Origin: Desulfobacterales bacterium
Lineage (GTDB): Bacteria; Desulfobacterota; Desulfobacteria; Desulfobacterales; C00003060
Direction of reading: 5' to 3'
DNA: 10,333 nt
NCBI GenBank assembly: GCA_030616425.1
Contig: JAUWXJ010000077.1
Span: 1 to 10,333 of the forward strand
This document shows, piece by piece, positions 1 through 6,894 of the stretch (positions are counted from its first letter, which is position 1; every line of letters begins with the position of its first letter). The translations under genes were made by a program, and so were the position numbers. The notes beneath the pieces were generated by a model. The model searched no databases, was not told the DNA's origin, and worked only from the letters and a program-made list of their open reading frames with translations.

Positions 1-86
1 AACCGGGCAACCTGAGTTATGACAAGCAAGGTAGGCCAAAGTATAAGATCGCCTGTTGTCTGTTAAAGGAAGAGATCAAGCCATAA
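1..86 (+). CDS. 3' end of an unidentified gene (partial)
   Basis: The third reading frame is open from the window edge to a TAA at 84-86 and encodes 27 residues, PGNLSYDKQGRPKYKIACCL and then LKEEIKP. The other two plus frames stop within the first 21 bases, so if a gene enters from the left on this strand, this is its frame. The tail is too short to name a family; the basic/hydrophobic mix and the paired cysteines are not diagnostic. The next gene starts 56 bases downstream on the same strand, and a hairpin overlaps this stop codon, which fits the end of a real gene. Confidence 0.4.
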   Translation, partial: PGNLSYDKQGRPKYKIACCLLKEEIKP

Positions 87-123
87 AATCGCTCCGCGAT
101 TTTATATAACGCGGCTCCGCCGC
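83..123 (+). terminator. Two tandem GC-core hairpins between gene tail and next gene
   Basis: A perfect 10-bp stem (83-92 with 96-105, loop TCC) reads ATAAAATCGC/GCGATTTTAT. It is followed after five bases by a second perfect 5-bp stem, GCGGC/GCCGC (111-115 with 119-123), again with loop TCC. The first stem overlaps the upstream stop codon and ends in TTTTAT, so it could act as a weak intrinsic terminator or an mRNA 3'-end stabiliser. Both loops are the same three bases, which also suggests a REP-like pair. No long U-tract follows the second stem. Confidence 0.4.
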
Positions 124-142
124 TTGAAATAAGGAGACAGCA

Positions 143-703
143 ATGCTGGAAGAGCCCAAACCTTACGACATGCTAACCGATTTTGTGACCGGGAAAAAGG
201 TTCCCAACATCGGGGCTGAAGAAAATAGACAGCAGGTGGAACGGTTCTTAGTTGAGAGAAAAGGCTACAGCAAGGATGATATTGAAGTGGACGCAGACTT
301 AAAGTTCACCGTAGCGGGCGAGGAAGTCCGTTCTAACGTAGATCTCGTTGTCCGCGTTCAGGAAAAAAGGTTCATGGTCCTGAGGTGCGTGCCCGGTTCC
401 CTGGTATCAAGGGAAAGAGAAGCCCTTGCCGCAGCCAGGTTACTCGATGTCTACCAGATCCCGTTTTCCGTGGTCACGGACGGAAAGGATGCGGAATTTC
501 TAGATACCGTTACCGGCGAGGTGTTAGACCAGGGCATGGATGCTATTCCGTCCAAGGAGGAAGCGATTCAACGGATGAAGGAAACAAGGCTTGAACCCTT
601 CCCGCAAGAGAGGCTGGAACGGGAAAGGATTATCTTCCGCTCATACGATGAGATGAACATCAACGTCCAAAGGAAACTGAAACGCAAAGGGCAGAGCGCA
701 TAG
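143..703 (+). CDS. Stand-alone HsdR N-terminal-like domain protein (PD-(D/E)XK fold, active site degenerate)
   Basis: The 186-residue product resembles the stand-alone HSDR_N_2 type proteins often annotated as type I restriction enzyme R subunit N-terminal domain. The fold order is visible: first helix with acidic residues (GAEENRQQVERFL, 25-36), strand with NVDLVV (D67 would be the PD-like aspartate), next strand MVLRCVPG (78-85), then the long helix EREALAAARLL (91-101) and QIPFSVVTDG (105-114). Where active family nucleases carry E-x-K, this protein has L80-R-C82, so DNA cleavage is doubtful. There is no helicase or methylase gene beside it and it is far too short for an HsdR subunit (usually about 1000 residues). 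The start has AAGGAG 8 bases upstream. Family recognition is fairly confident; biological role unknown. Confidence 0.7.
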   Translation: MLEEPKPYDMLTDFVTGKKVPNIGAEENRQQVERFLVERKGYSKDDIEVDADLKFTVAGEEVRSNVDLVVRVQEKRFMVLRCVPGSLVSREREALAAARLLDVYQIPFSVVTDGKDAEFLDTVTGEVLDQGMDAIPSKEEAIQRMKETRLEPFPQERLERERIIFRSYDEMNINVQRKLKRKGQSA

Positions 704-721
704 CGCGAAGGGCAAACAGTT

Positions 722-749
722 CTATGCTCCATGCACTATGCCCTATGCG
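722..749. repeat. Four tandem heptamers between convergent genes
   Basis: The units CTATGCT, CCATGCA, CTATGCC and CTATGCG follow each other without spacers. The last unit (743-749) contains the stop codon and penultimate codon of the zinc-ribbon gene read on the minus strand. The array fills most of the 39-base gap between two convergent genes. This is a small slippage-type repeat; copy number may vary between strains. Confidence 0.6.
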
Positions 750-1429
750 GTTTTGGCCTCGGGCAGATCCTTGCCACAGTGTTTGCACACAACAGCTCGT
801 GTCTTGATAATCTCAGCACAGAAGGGACATTCCTTGGTATAATTTCGCTTGTGAATCTGAGCAATGCTCTTCTCGGCTCTTGCTTTGACCACATCGTTTT
901 CAAAGACATGATTCCGGATCGGCTCAATCACATCCAGCCTGCCAACGTCTCCTATCATTTCAGCCGCCTTAAAACGAACCGGTGGTAGAGTCTCTTCAGC
1001 CAAAAGCACTTTGAGTATGGCACCGGCGTCCGTAGCCTCATAAAGGGCTTGGAGCTCTGCCAGCCCCTCTTTCTCGGCGGCTTTCCGCGCCTCTTCTTTG
1101 GCCTTCACCTCTTCATCAATGATAGAACCTGTCCCACCCTCGCGGCTGAATACGGGCATACAGTCCATTTTGCCTGACATAGGATCGCATATGCATCGAT
1201 AGGAAGCGATATTCGCATACTTTTCATAGATGTCTTTCCAGCCTTGAAGATAGAGCGGGCAATCATCATTAAAGCACACATAAAGATATGGCGTACCCCA
1301 GCCCAAGCCGTCTGAAAAAGTCATTGGCGGACATTCCCATATGAGCATCTCCTGGCTGCAATGCGGGCATACGGGTCTTTTGTCTTTCACCATCTTGTTG
1401 TACACATCTTCTCGCGTGAGGATTGCCAT
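743..1429 (-). CDS. Double zinc-ribbon protein with central helical (HEAT-like) segment
   Basis: I choose the ATG at 1429 (MAILTREDVY, 228 residues) because GGAG lies 8 bases upstream; a longer frame to 1495 has no such site. From this start the protein has an N-terminal metal-binding region (C21-P-H-C24 and C52-FNDD-C57), extra cysteines at 80, 81 and 90, a charged coiled stretch (106-125), one or two HEAT-like helices (about 135-193, with the pattern VRFKAAEMIGDVG) and a C-terminal zinc ribbon C201-PF-C204 ... C215-KH-C218. The last motif matches the short ribbon with CPFCAE and CKHCG found at the end of many uncharacterised bacterial proteins. No enzyme motif is visible. It may be a protein- or nucleic-acid-binding adaptor; function unknown. 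It converges on the HsdR-N-like gene. Confidence 0.7.
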   Translation of the reverse strand: MAILTREDVYNKMVKDKRPVCPHCSQEMLIWECPPMTFSDGLGWGTPYLYVCFNDDCPLYLQGWKDIYEKYANIASYRCICDPMSGKMDCMPVFSREGGTGSIIDEEVKAKEEARKAAEKEGLAELQALYEATDAGAILKVLLAEETLPPVRFKAAEMIGDVGRLDVIEPIRNHVFENDVVKARAEKSIAQIHKRNYTKECPFCAEIIKTRAVVCKHCGKDLPEAKTA

Positions 1430-1743
1430 GTCTGATCTCCAAATGGTTCTTTTCGAAACCCTCAAACAGAATAATTCACTGTGCTGAAATGTCAAGCTGC
1501 TTATAAGACTCGGCTATCCAGGGCCTTGGGGCTTGCCAGATATGTGGCTCGGCCTCTTTTCGAGTTGCCAGCTGGTTCTTGAGCAAACCCGCAACCCGAG
1601 ACGACCAGAACCAAAAAGGATTGACACCAGGGCTTCACATGGTAATACTTGCCAATCAGGGAATCTATCGTCCATAGTTTGAAGTGGGTCAAACTGCAGA
1701 TCGCTCTTTGCAGGGAAATCTGGCTCCAAAGTAAGGATACAAG
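1430..1743. other. Divergent intergenic region, 314 bases
   Basis: This gap separates the minus-strand zinc-ribbon gene from the plus-strand YkgJ-type gene, so promoters for both are expected here. I see no coding signal, strong hairpin or repeat. A possible plus-strand promoter lies inside it (separate entry). Long frames present on the minus strand here have no ribosome site and no recognisable protein character. Confidence 0.5.
1621..1648 (+). promoter_or_regulatory. Possible sigma-70-type promoter for the YkgJ/FolE2 unit
   Basis: A perfect -35 hexamer TTGACA (1621-1626) is followed after 16 bases by TAATAC (1643-1648). The -10 box is only a partial match to TATAAT, so the call rests mainly on the -35 box and the position about 95 bases upstream of the YkgJ-type start. 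Confidence 0.3.
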
Positions 1744-2586
1744 ATGACAGACACAGGTGAAACATCCCAGGACGGCATAGAACCGAGAAAATATACACTG
1801 GACAGCAGATTCAAGTTTGCCTGCCATAAGGGCATGGCATGTTATACCCATTGTTGCAGTGACCTGAATATTATCCTGACGCCCTACGACATCCTTTGCA
1901 TGAAGAATAGACTCAAACTGACCTGTGATCAGTTCTTGGCCATATATACAAAACCAGAGATGCTGTCGAGGACTAAGCTCCCGGTGATCACACTCAAGAT
2001 GCTCGATGACGACAAGAAAAGCTGCCCCTTTATTACACCTGAAGGGTGTACCATATATGAAGACCGTCCTTTAACCTGCCGCTATTACCCACTTGGCATG
2101 GCTTCCTTTAGGGAACAGGACATACAGCCGACTGGGGAAGATTTCTATCTCATGGTGCGCGAGTCCCATTGCCTTGGCTTTGAAGCAGATAAGGAGTGGA
2201 CCGTGAGTCAATGGAGAAAGGATCAAGGCGTGGAGCCGTATGACGAGATCAACAAGGACTGGATGGAGTTTATGTTAAGAAAAAAGTCCTTTGGATTTCA
2301 GGCAGACCTCAGTGAAGAAAGCCGGGGGATGTTCTTTATGGTGAGCTCCAACGTAGACAAACTCAGACGCTTCATATTTGAAAGCAGTTTTCTGGACAAA
2401 TATGACGTTGAAAAAGACCGGCTTGACCAGATCAAAACCGATGAGGCCGCCTTGCTCAAGTTTGGGTTTGAGTGGCTCCAGAGTGCCCTTTTTGGAGCTG
2501 ACAAGGTGAAGCTAAAAGACCAAGTGTTAAAGGCTTACAAAGAGAAGGCTGAAAATGCTAAGAAGGCCAATAGGCTAAGGACATAG
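1744..2586 (+). CDS. YkgJ-type cysteine-cluster protein
   Basis: This 280-residue protein belongs to the zinc- or iron-chelating CxxCxxCC (YkgJ) family. The N-terminal cluster is C27, C33, C37, C38, and the second half of the signature is C94-PF ... G101-C102-x-IYEDRPLTC112-R-x-YP-LG, the usual family arrangement. Known family members bind a metal or an Fe-S cluster, but their reaction is not established. The C-terminal 160 residues are charged, helical and not recognised; they make the protein longer than the minimal family domain. The start has AAGGAT 5 bases upstream. FolE2 follows after only 11 bases, so the two are probably co-transcribed; whether they are functionally linked is not shown by the sequence. 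Confidence 0.85.
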   Translation: MTDTGETSQDGIEPRKYTLDSRFKFACHKGMACYTHCCSDLNIILTPYDILCMKNRLKLTCDQFLAIYTKPEMLSRTKLPVITLKMLDDDKKSCPFITPEGCTIYEDRPLTCRYYPLGMASFREQDIQPTGEDFYLMVRESHCLGFEADKEWTVSQWRKDQGVEPYDEINKDWMEFMLRKKSFGFQADLSEESRGMFFMVSSNVDKLRRFIFESSFLDKYDVEKDRLDQIKTDEAALLKFGFEWLQSALFGADKVKLKDQVLKAYKEKAENAKKANRLRT

Positions 2587-2597
2587 GATCTCCTCAC

Positions 2598-3377
2598 ATG
2601 AAAGACGTTCAAAGCGAGCCGGATCACCGGAACATTGACCTTGCCAAGGTCGGCATCAAAGGAATCAGGTATCCGATGAATGTCCTGGACAAGGCCAATA
2701 AGGCCCAGGCCACGGTTGCAACGGTCAACATGTATGTGCATTTGCCTCACAAGTTCAAGGGGACTCACATGAGCAGGTTTGTAGAGGTGCTGAACGATTA
2801 TTGTGCTGATCTGAATCTAAAGACTTTTTTTGAAATGCTCGACAGAATAAAGAAAAAACTTGATGCTCCTGCTGCAAATCTGGAGATCAGCTTCCCCTAT
2901 TTTATAAAGAAAAAGGCGCCTGTGTCAGGTGTTTCGAGTATGATGGAGTATACGTGCAAGTATATGGGGGAAATTAACGGGGATGAACGGAAGCTCTATA
3001 TCGGTGTCAAGGTGCCGGTCTGTACCCTTTGTCCGTGTTCAAAAGAGATCAGCACCCAAGGAGCCCACAATCAGCGGGGCCTTGTTTCGGTAACCGCGCT
3101 CTTTGAGGAGTTTTTCTGGATTGAGGAACTTGTTGGAATCATCGAAAGCTCGGCAAGTAGCGGGGTCTTTGCTTTGTTGAAAAGGGAGGATGAAAAATTT
3201 ATCACAGAACAGGCATACAATCGGCCCATGTTTGCAGAAGATGTTGTGAGAGAGGTTACCGATAAGCTGAAAAAAGACCCGAGGTTTACACGGTTTACCG
3301 TAGAAGCGGAAAACTTTGAAAGCATACACAACCACAGTGCCTATGCCTACACCGAGGTCGCCCCTCGTCAATCATAG
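2598..3377 (+). CDS. folE2: GTP cyclohydrolase IB, FolE2 type
   Basis: FolE2 converts GTP to 7,8-dihydroneopterin triphosphate, the first committed step of folate (and in some organisms queuosine-type) biosynthesis, as an alternative to the zinc-dependent FolE. The family signatures are present: VGIKGIRYPM near the N-terminus, LPHKFKGTHMSRF (49-61), the active-site segment C142-TLC-PC147-SKEIS-TQGAHNQRG with H157, and the C-terminal ESIHNHSAYAY. At 259 residues it is of normal length for the family. An AGGA lies 9 bases before the ATG, and the gene follows the YkgJ-type gene by 11 bases. FolE2 enzymes are less dependent on zinc than FolE and in some bacteria are zinc-regulated; no Zur box was recognised here. 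Confidence 0.93.
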   Translation: MKDVQSEPDHRNIDLAKVGIKGIRYPMNVLDKANKAQATVATVNMYVHLPHKFKGTHMSRFVEVLNDYCADLNLKTFFEMLDRIKKKLDAPAANLEISFPYFIKKKAPVSGVSSMMEYTCKYMGEINGDERKLYIGVKVPVCTLCPCSKEISTQGAHNQRGLVSVTALFEEFFWIEELVGIIESSASSGVFALLKREDEKFITEQAYNRPMFAEDVVREVTDKLKKDPRFTRFTVEAENFESIHNHSAYAYTEVAPRQS

Positions 3378-3409
3378 CCATACCCTGCCGGGCCCTGCCT
3401 CCCAGGTCA

Positions 3410-3473
3410 CACCTTAACAGCCTGTTGCCCAAACGCCTTTTCGCTTTGCCTAAGGTGAGGGGGGAGTTTTTTT
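3410..3473 (+). terminator. Weak terminator-like structure in convergent gap
   Basis: A 7-bp inverted repeat CACCTTA/TAAGGTG (3410-3416 with 3451-3457) encloses a smaller AACAG/CTGTT repeat and is followed by a G-rich stretch and seven T residues (3467-3473). The T-run is 9 bases from the stem, so it is not a textbook intrinsic terminator. It lies between the convergent folE2 and aminotransferase genes, where termination is expected. Confidence 0.3.
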
Positions 3474-4255
3474 CACCCAGACGGAAATAACCAGCCTTCC
3501 AAACGTTTTCGGTATCCCTCTCCTAGTCTCTCGATTATCTCCGGGATTCCGAACTCTGTATCGCCCACCAGGCAGACCCACAGGATCTCAATAACCGAAT
3601 TCGTGACAAACACACCATCAAATTGATTCAAATCCGCAGGCGCGATCAAGGACTCGGTCACGGAAAGGCCGAGCACCCGGGCAACCTCTATGATCTGCTT
3701 GCGCGTCACACCCGGTAAGAGCCCGGCTTCTGTCGGCGCGGTAAAGATATCCCCTTTGCTCACAAAGAATACATTTGTGATGCACCCTTCTGTGATCTCG
3801 CCCCGCTCGTTCGTGAAAAGGGCATCGAAAAATCCCTGCTCTCTGGCCCACCTAAAAACAAAGATGTTTTCAAGATATGACGTCGTCTTGAACCGCACAA
3901 GGGGAGAACCAGAAAACCTCTGAAATGGGGCCAGGCCCAGTTTTACCCCCTGGTCCTGCCAGGTGCTCATCTCCTGCAGCGGCTCCCATGTCGTCTGAAA
4001 TTCTGTCTTTTCCACACCCTGATCGCCGTAGCATATCAGGTTGAGCCGAAGACGGGCCTCTGCATCCTGCGGAATTTCTGCCAGGGCAAGTTTTAACGCT
4101 TCAACAGCTTCTTCTCTGGAGAAGGGAAGTGCGAAAAAAGAGCACCCTTCGGCCATGCGGTCCAGATGGTCTTCTACAAAGGCAAGCCTTCTCCCCAGAT
4201 AGACCCGAAACGTCTCAAAAAGCCCTTCACCAAATAATAGCGTCCGGTCCTTCAT
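3473..4255 (-). CDS. Fold-type IV PLP-dependent aminotransferase/lyase (PabC- or IlvE-like)
   Basis: This 260-residue protein is a class IV aminotransferase. Visible signatures are LLFGEGLFETFRVY (6-19), DHLDRM (29-34), the PLP lysine K123 in RFKTTSYLENIF, E156 in GEITEGCITNVFF, LLPGVTR (179-185) and VTNS (217-220). The K-TTSYLEN context is closer to 4-amino-4-deoxychorismate lyases (PabC, which makes 4-aminobenzoate for folate) than to branched-chain aminotransferases, and folE2 is the convergent neighbour, so a folate role is attractive but unproven. The N-terminus lacks the roughly 20 residues preceding the GDGLFET motif in most members; the start is nevertheless firm, because an in-frame TAG sits directly before the ATG and AGGA lies 7 bases upstream. 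Confidence 0.85.
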   Translation of the reverse strand: MKDRTLLFGEGLFETFRVYLGRRLAFVEDHLDRMAEGCSFFALPFSREEAVEALKLALAEIPQDAEARLRLNLICYGDQGVEKTEFQTTWEPLQEMSTWQDQGVKLGLAPFQRFSGSPLVRFKTTSYLENIFVFRWAREQGFFDALFTNERGEITEGCITNVFFVSKGDIFTAPTEAGLLPGVTRKQIIEVARVLGLSVTESLIAPADLNQFDGVFVTNSVIEILWVCLVGDTEFGIPEIIERLGEGYRKRLEGWLFPSG

Positions 4256-4353
4256 CTACAGGTCCTTGTTGATTAGAGGGGTATTTTTGCCTCTGACGCA
4301 AAGGTTGCAAGATTTGACATTCGCTAAGATTCACCCATTGATCAAGACAAGAA

Positions 4354-4385
4354 AGGGCACTCCATCTGAATCGATGGAGTGCCCT
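4354..4385 (-). terminator. Rho-independent terminator of the cold-shock gene
   Basis: A perfect 13-bp stem (4354-4366 with 4373-4385, AGGGCACTCCATC and its complement) has a 6-base loop. Read on the minus strand it is followed by TTCTTGTCTT. It lies about 20 bases after the stop of the cold-shock gene. The structure is symmetric enough to work in both directions. Confidence 0.85.
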
Positions 4386-4406
4386 GTTTCGGCTTCGAGA
4401 ATGAAC

Positions 4407-4607
4407 CTATACGACAGTTACATTTACTGCAGAAGGACCTTTACCGCCCTCTTCGACTTCAAAGGTCACTCTGTCGCCTTCTTTGAGAGATTTGAACCCA
4501 GTTGCGTTGATCCCTGAATGATGAACGAATACATCCGGGCCATCTTCCTGCTCAATGAAGCCATAGCCTTTGCGGTCATTAAACCATTTCACAGTTCCAT
4601 CGGCCAT
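4407..4607 (-). CDS. Cold-shock protein (CspA family)
   Basis: The 66-residue product is a single cold-shock domain, a five-stranded OB fold that binds single-stranded RNA and DNA and melts mRNA structure. Both RNA-binding motifs are present: KGYGFI (RNP1, 13-18) and VFVHHS (RNP2, 26-31), after the family opening GTVKWFN. Length is typical. A perfect AAGGAGG (4616-4622) lies 8 bases before the ATG, a strong terminator follows, and the gene appears to be a single transcription unit. Upstream lies a leader of at least 90 bases with a hairpin. Whether it is cold-induced or constitutive cannot be told from sequence. Confidence 0.95.
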   Translation of the reverse strand: MADGTVKWFNDRKGYGFIEQEDGPDVFVHHSGINATGFKSLKEGDRVTFEVEEGGKGPSAVNVTVV

Positions 4608-4695
4608 AATGACACCCTCCTTTCATAGAAATTCTCATAGTTCCAGACTTGAGGTTGCCACTATTGACAGATGGATCTTCCCTCAGAACGAAACC

Positions 4696-4724
4696 GGGCC
4701 GCCAATAAAGACGGCCCTTTATTG
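4696..4724. other. Hairpin with an alternative pairing between GGDEF and csp genes
   Basis: GGGCCG (4696-4701) pairs with CGGCCC (4712-4717) over a 10-base loop. The loop segment CAATAAAG (4703-4710) is also exactly complementary to CTTTATTG (4717-4724), so two mutually exclusive hairpins are possible. On the plus strand a T-rich run follows. On the minus strand the site lies 89 bases upstream of the csp ATG and about 170 bases after the GGDEF stop; it may be a weak terminator of the GGDEF transcript or part of a structured csp leader. Confidence 0.4.
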
Positions 4725-4818
4725 ATTATTTTCATAATAACCCACTTCTCAGAGAAAATCAAATCATTTATGATTATTTCTTGATCAAATTTGCGCGTGC
4801 TATTAACAGTATAGAATT

Positions 4819-4876
4819 GGGGTCGGATTATGGCTGTTTATGCCTTGATAACAAGGGATTAGCTTGGAACGTCCCC
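4819..4876. repeat. Possible short mobile-repeat remnant (GGGGTC ... CGTCCCC ends)
   Basis: GGGGTCGG (4819-4826) and GGAACGTCCCC (4866-4876) bracket about 40 bases. These end motifs resemble the GACCCC and CGTCCCC boxes of the repeats at 6890-6962 and 9992-10064, and ends of this kind are common around IS200/RAYT-type non-autonomous repeats. The interior does not match the other copies in this window, so the link rests on the end boxes only. Confidence 0.3.
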
Positions 4877-4890
4877 TATTTCCTTTTAGT

Positions 4891-6192
4891 TCAGCTCTTT
4901 AGCCGGTTTCTCCCCGCCTTCTTTGCCTTATAAAGTCTTTTGTCAGCAGCCTTTAATACCTTTTCAGGCTTGGTAAGATTTCTATCAGGTGCGGCAACAC
5001 CTATGCTTACAGTCACTCTTGCCCGTTTCCTGGGAGAGACCTTTCCTTTGCCTCTGTTTTTCGACGTACTTTTCCGGCGCCCTTTACCCCTGACAGCAAA
5101 GGGGATCGATTCAATCGCCTTTCTATATTTTTCCAGATGCGGCACAGCCTCTTCAACACCCTTTCCAGGGAAGATCGCTGTAAATTCCTCCCCTCCGTAC
5201 CTAAACGCCTTTGCCCCACCGGACATCTCTCGCAGCCCAGATGCAATCATCCTGAGCACCTGATCACCTGTCTTGTGGCCGTATGTGTCATTGATTTTTT
5301 TGAAATGATCAACATCAATCATGGCGATTGCATATTTTTTACCCAGATTTATCAGTGTCTGATTCAGGCTTCTTCGTGAAGGCAGATCCGTAAGTTCATC
5401 AACATATGCCATCGAGAAAGATGCCTCAATGGTGGCAATAATCAGAACAAGGCCTGCTGTTGAAAAATAGATAGTCGAGGAGGGCACTGCACCACCTGCT
5501 GCAATAGCGAGAAAGGTTGCAATAACAGCACCGGAAAAAGCGGCCAGTATTACATCCCTGTTGCGCAGAAAGCGCATTAATAGAAAGATAAATGCAAAGG
5601 AATAAGCAAATATTGAAAGGTCTGAAATCTCCTCAAATCCCAGGAAAGAATTATCATGGAAGGCTGAGTCTAGTTTCTCTAAAAAGATGGAGAGCTTTTT
5701 TGCAGCAAGAGGTGATAAATGACCTGTTTCAAACAGGAGACGAGAATACGCAGGATGGAAGACCAGGGCAACAGCCAAAATCTGAAAGGCAACGAAAATG
5801 ACACAAAAGAGGCTTGGAATGGAAAATAACCGCCGTTTTGTCAGCATGGTAAAAGCAACAAGATTCAGCGGAAGCAGGAACGCCACAGCTTCGCGGGTGG
5901 ATGGGTCGACGACCGCTTCTGGTCCGGATCTGCTGAGAACAAGATATGAAAAGGCCAGCGCAACGGAAGCGAGTATCAGCCCCGTATTGTTATAACGCCA
6001 TCCCATCACGAAGACTATGCATAATACAACGTAGGGGAGCACAGGCAGGATAACAAAAAGCGCCTTCAGCTCCTTTACCCCGCTTACCTTTTGCGTGAGC
6101 AGAGTCCATTTCCAGATGATTAATGCTGAAAGGATGATAAGGACTGCTGGAACGATAAGCGGATAGATTGTTCGTTTGATTGAAAAAGGCAT
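4891..6192 (-). CDS. Membrane-bound diguanylate cyclase (GGDEF)
   Basis: From the ATG at 6192 the protein has 433 residues: about eight hydrophobic helices up to residue 263, with a soluble loop near 155-190, then a GGDEF domain that makes cyclic di-GMP from two GTP. Domain signatures are DELTDLPSRRSL (265-276), IDVDHFKKINDTYGH with metal-binding D293, RYGGEEF (331-337), VTVSIGVA and the closing AADKRLYKAKKAGRNR. The inhibitory RxxD site is replaced by SGGA (324-327), so product inhibition at that site is unlikely. A strongly basic insert (368-392) precedes VTVSIG. The frame also opens at a TTG at 6219, overlapping the sodB stop by 8 bases; neither start has a strong ribosome site, so translation may be coupled to sodB. 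The membrane part matches no sensor domain I know. Confidence 0.9.
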   Translation of the reverse strand: MPFSIKRTIYPLIVPAVLIILSALIIWKWTLLTQKVSGVKELKALFVILPVLPYVVLCIVFVMGWRYNNTGLILASVALAFSYLVLSRSGPEAVVDPSTREAVAFLLPLNLVAFTMLTKRRLFSIPSLFCVIFVAFQILAVALVFHPAYSRLLFETGHLSPLAAKKLSIFLEKLDSAFHDNSFLGFEEISDLSIFAYSFAFIFLLMRFLRNRDVILAAFSGAVIATFLAIAAGGAVPSSTIYFSTAGLVLIIATIEASFSMAYVDELTDLPSRRSLNQTLINLGKKYAIAMIDVDHFKKINDTYGHKTGDQVLRMIASGLREMSGGAKAFRYGGEEFTAIFPGKGVEEAVPHLEKYRKAIESIPFAVRGKGRRKSTSKNRGKGKVSPRKRARVTVSIGVAAPDRNLTKPEKVLKAADKRLYKAKKAGRNRLKS

Positions 6193-6211
6193 GGATGCCG
6201 ACTCTAAAATC

Positions 6212-6805
6212 TCAACCAAGACAAGAGTTAACGAAATCCCAATTGATTAACTTGTCAACAAAGGCCCCCAGATAATCCGGTCTCCTGTTTTGATAATCCA
6301 GGTAGTAGGCATGCTCCCAAACGTCTACGGTTAAAATCGGTTTTAGACCTCGCGCAATGGGGGTATCTGCGTTGGAAGTCTTGATAATCTTCAACTTATC
6401 ATTTTCCAGAATCAACCACGCCCAGCCACTCCCGAATAGAGTCACACCTGCTGCCTTGAACTCCTCTGTGAATGCTTCATAACCGCCAAAATCCGCATTG
6501 ATTTTCTCTGCAACAGGGCCGGTCGGGGGCCCGCCTCCGTTTGGTTTCATGCACTGCCAGTAAAAAGAATGATTCCACACTTGGGCCGCATTATTGAAAA
6601 TTGCAATCCTGGCATCATCTCCAGCGCTTTTCTTGATTATGCTCTCTAAATCCTCATTTTCCAGGTCTGTCCCTTTTACCAGTTTGTTGGTATTTGCAAC
6701 GTACGCGCTATGATGCTTCCCATGGTGGAATTCTAAGGTGTTAGCGCTAATATAAGGCTCCAGCCCATCCTGTTCGTAAGGCAAACTCATCAGTGTAATA
6801 GCCAT
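6212..6805 (-). CDS. sodB: Superoxide dismutase, iron type
   Basis: The product (197 residues from the ATG at 6805) disproportionates superoxide to hydrogen peroxide and oxygen in the cytoplasm. Metal ligands are H27 (EFHHGKHH), H79 (AAQVWNHSFYW), D161 and H165 (DVWEHAYYLDY). Q75, four residues before H79, is the second-sphere glutamine placed as in iron enzymes; manganese enzymes usually carry it elsewhere. LFGSGWAWL also fits the Fe type. The start is decided by AAGGAGGGA just upstream; the frame extends to 6877 but without a ribosome site and across the promoter. No signal peptide is seen. The GGDEF gene begins at or just after the stop and is probably co-transcribed. In a strict anaerobe this enzyme would serve during oxygen exposure. 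Confidence 0.95.
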   Translation of the reverse strand: MAITLMSLPYEQDGLEPYISANTLEFHHGKHHSAYVANTNKLVKGTDLENEDLESIIKKSAGDDARIAIFNNAAQVWNHSFYWQCMKPNGGGPPTGPVAEKINADFGGYEAFTEEFKAAGVTLFGSGWAWLILENDKLKIIKTSNADTPIARGLKPILTVDVWEHAYYLDYQNRRPDYLGAFVDKLINWDFVNSCLG

Positions 6806-6865
6806 AATAGTCCCTCCTTGTTTATTGGCTCGCTCCCCGCGCACGAACTGCTGACGTTTTGCACG

Positions 6866-6894
6866 AAAATAGAGCAAAAGCGGGGTGAGGTCAA
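6866..6894 (-). promoter_or_regulatory. Promoter of sodB
   Basis: Read on the minus strand: -35 TTGACC (6889-6894), a 17-base spacer, -10 TATTTT (6866-6871). The predicted transcript starts near 6859, giving a leader of about 54 bases. The first four bases of the -35 box (TTGA) belong to the short repeat that ends at 6890/6891, so the repeat contributes half of this promoter element. No Fur-like box was recognised. Confidence 0.6.

Noticed and set aside
143..703. Part of a type I restriction-modification system
   Set aside because: No HsdM, HsdS or helicase part in the neighbourhood and the nuclease residues are not complete.
1501..1851. Minus-strand frames of 116 and 94 residues before the YkgJ-type gene
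   Set aside because: They lack ribosome sites and protein-like composition, and overlap the clear YkgJ start on the other strand.
2588..2600. GATCTCCTCACA before folE2 also seen, inverted, at the right window edge
   Set aside because: A 12-base match around ribosome-site-like sequence with no flanking similarity; treated as chance.
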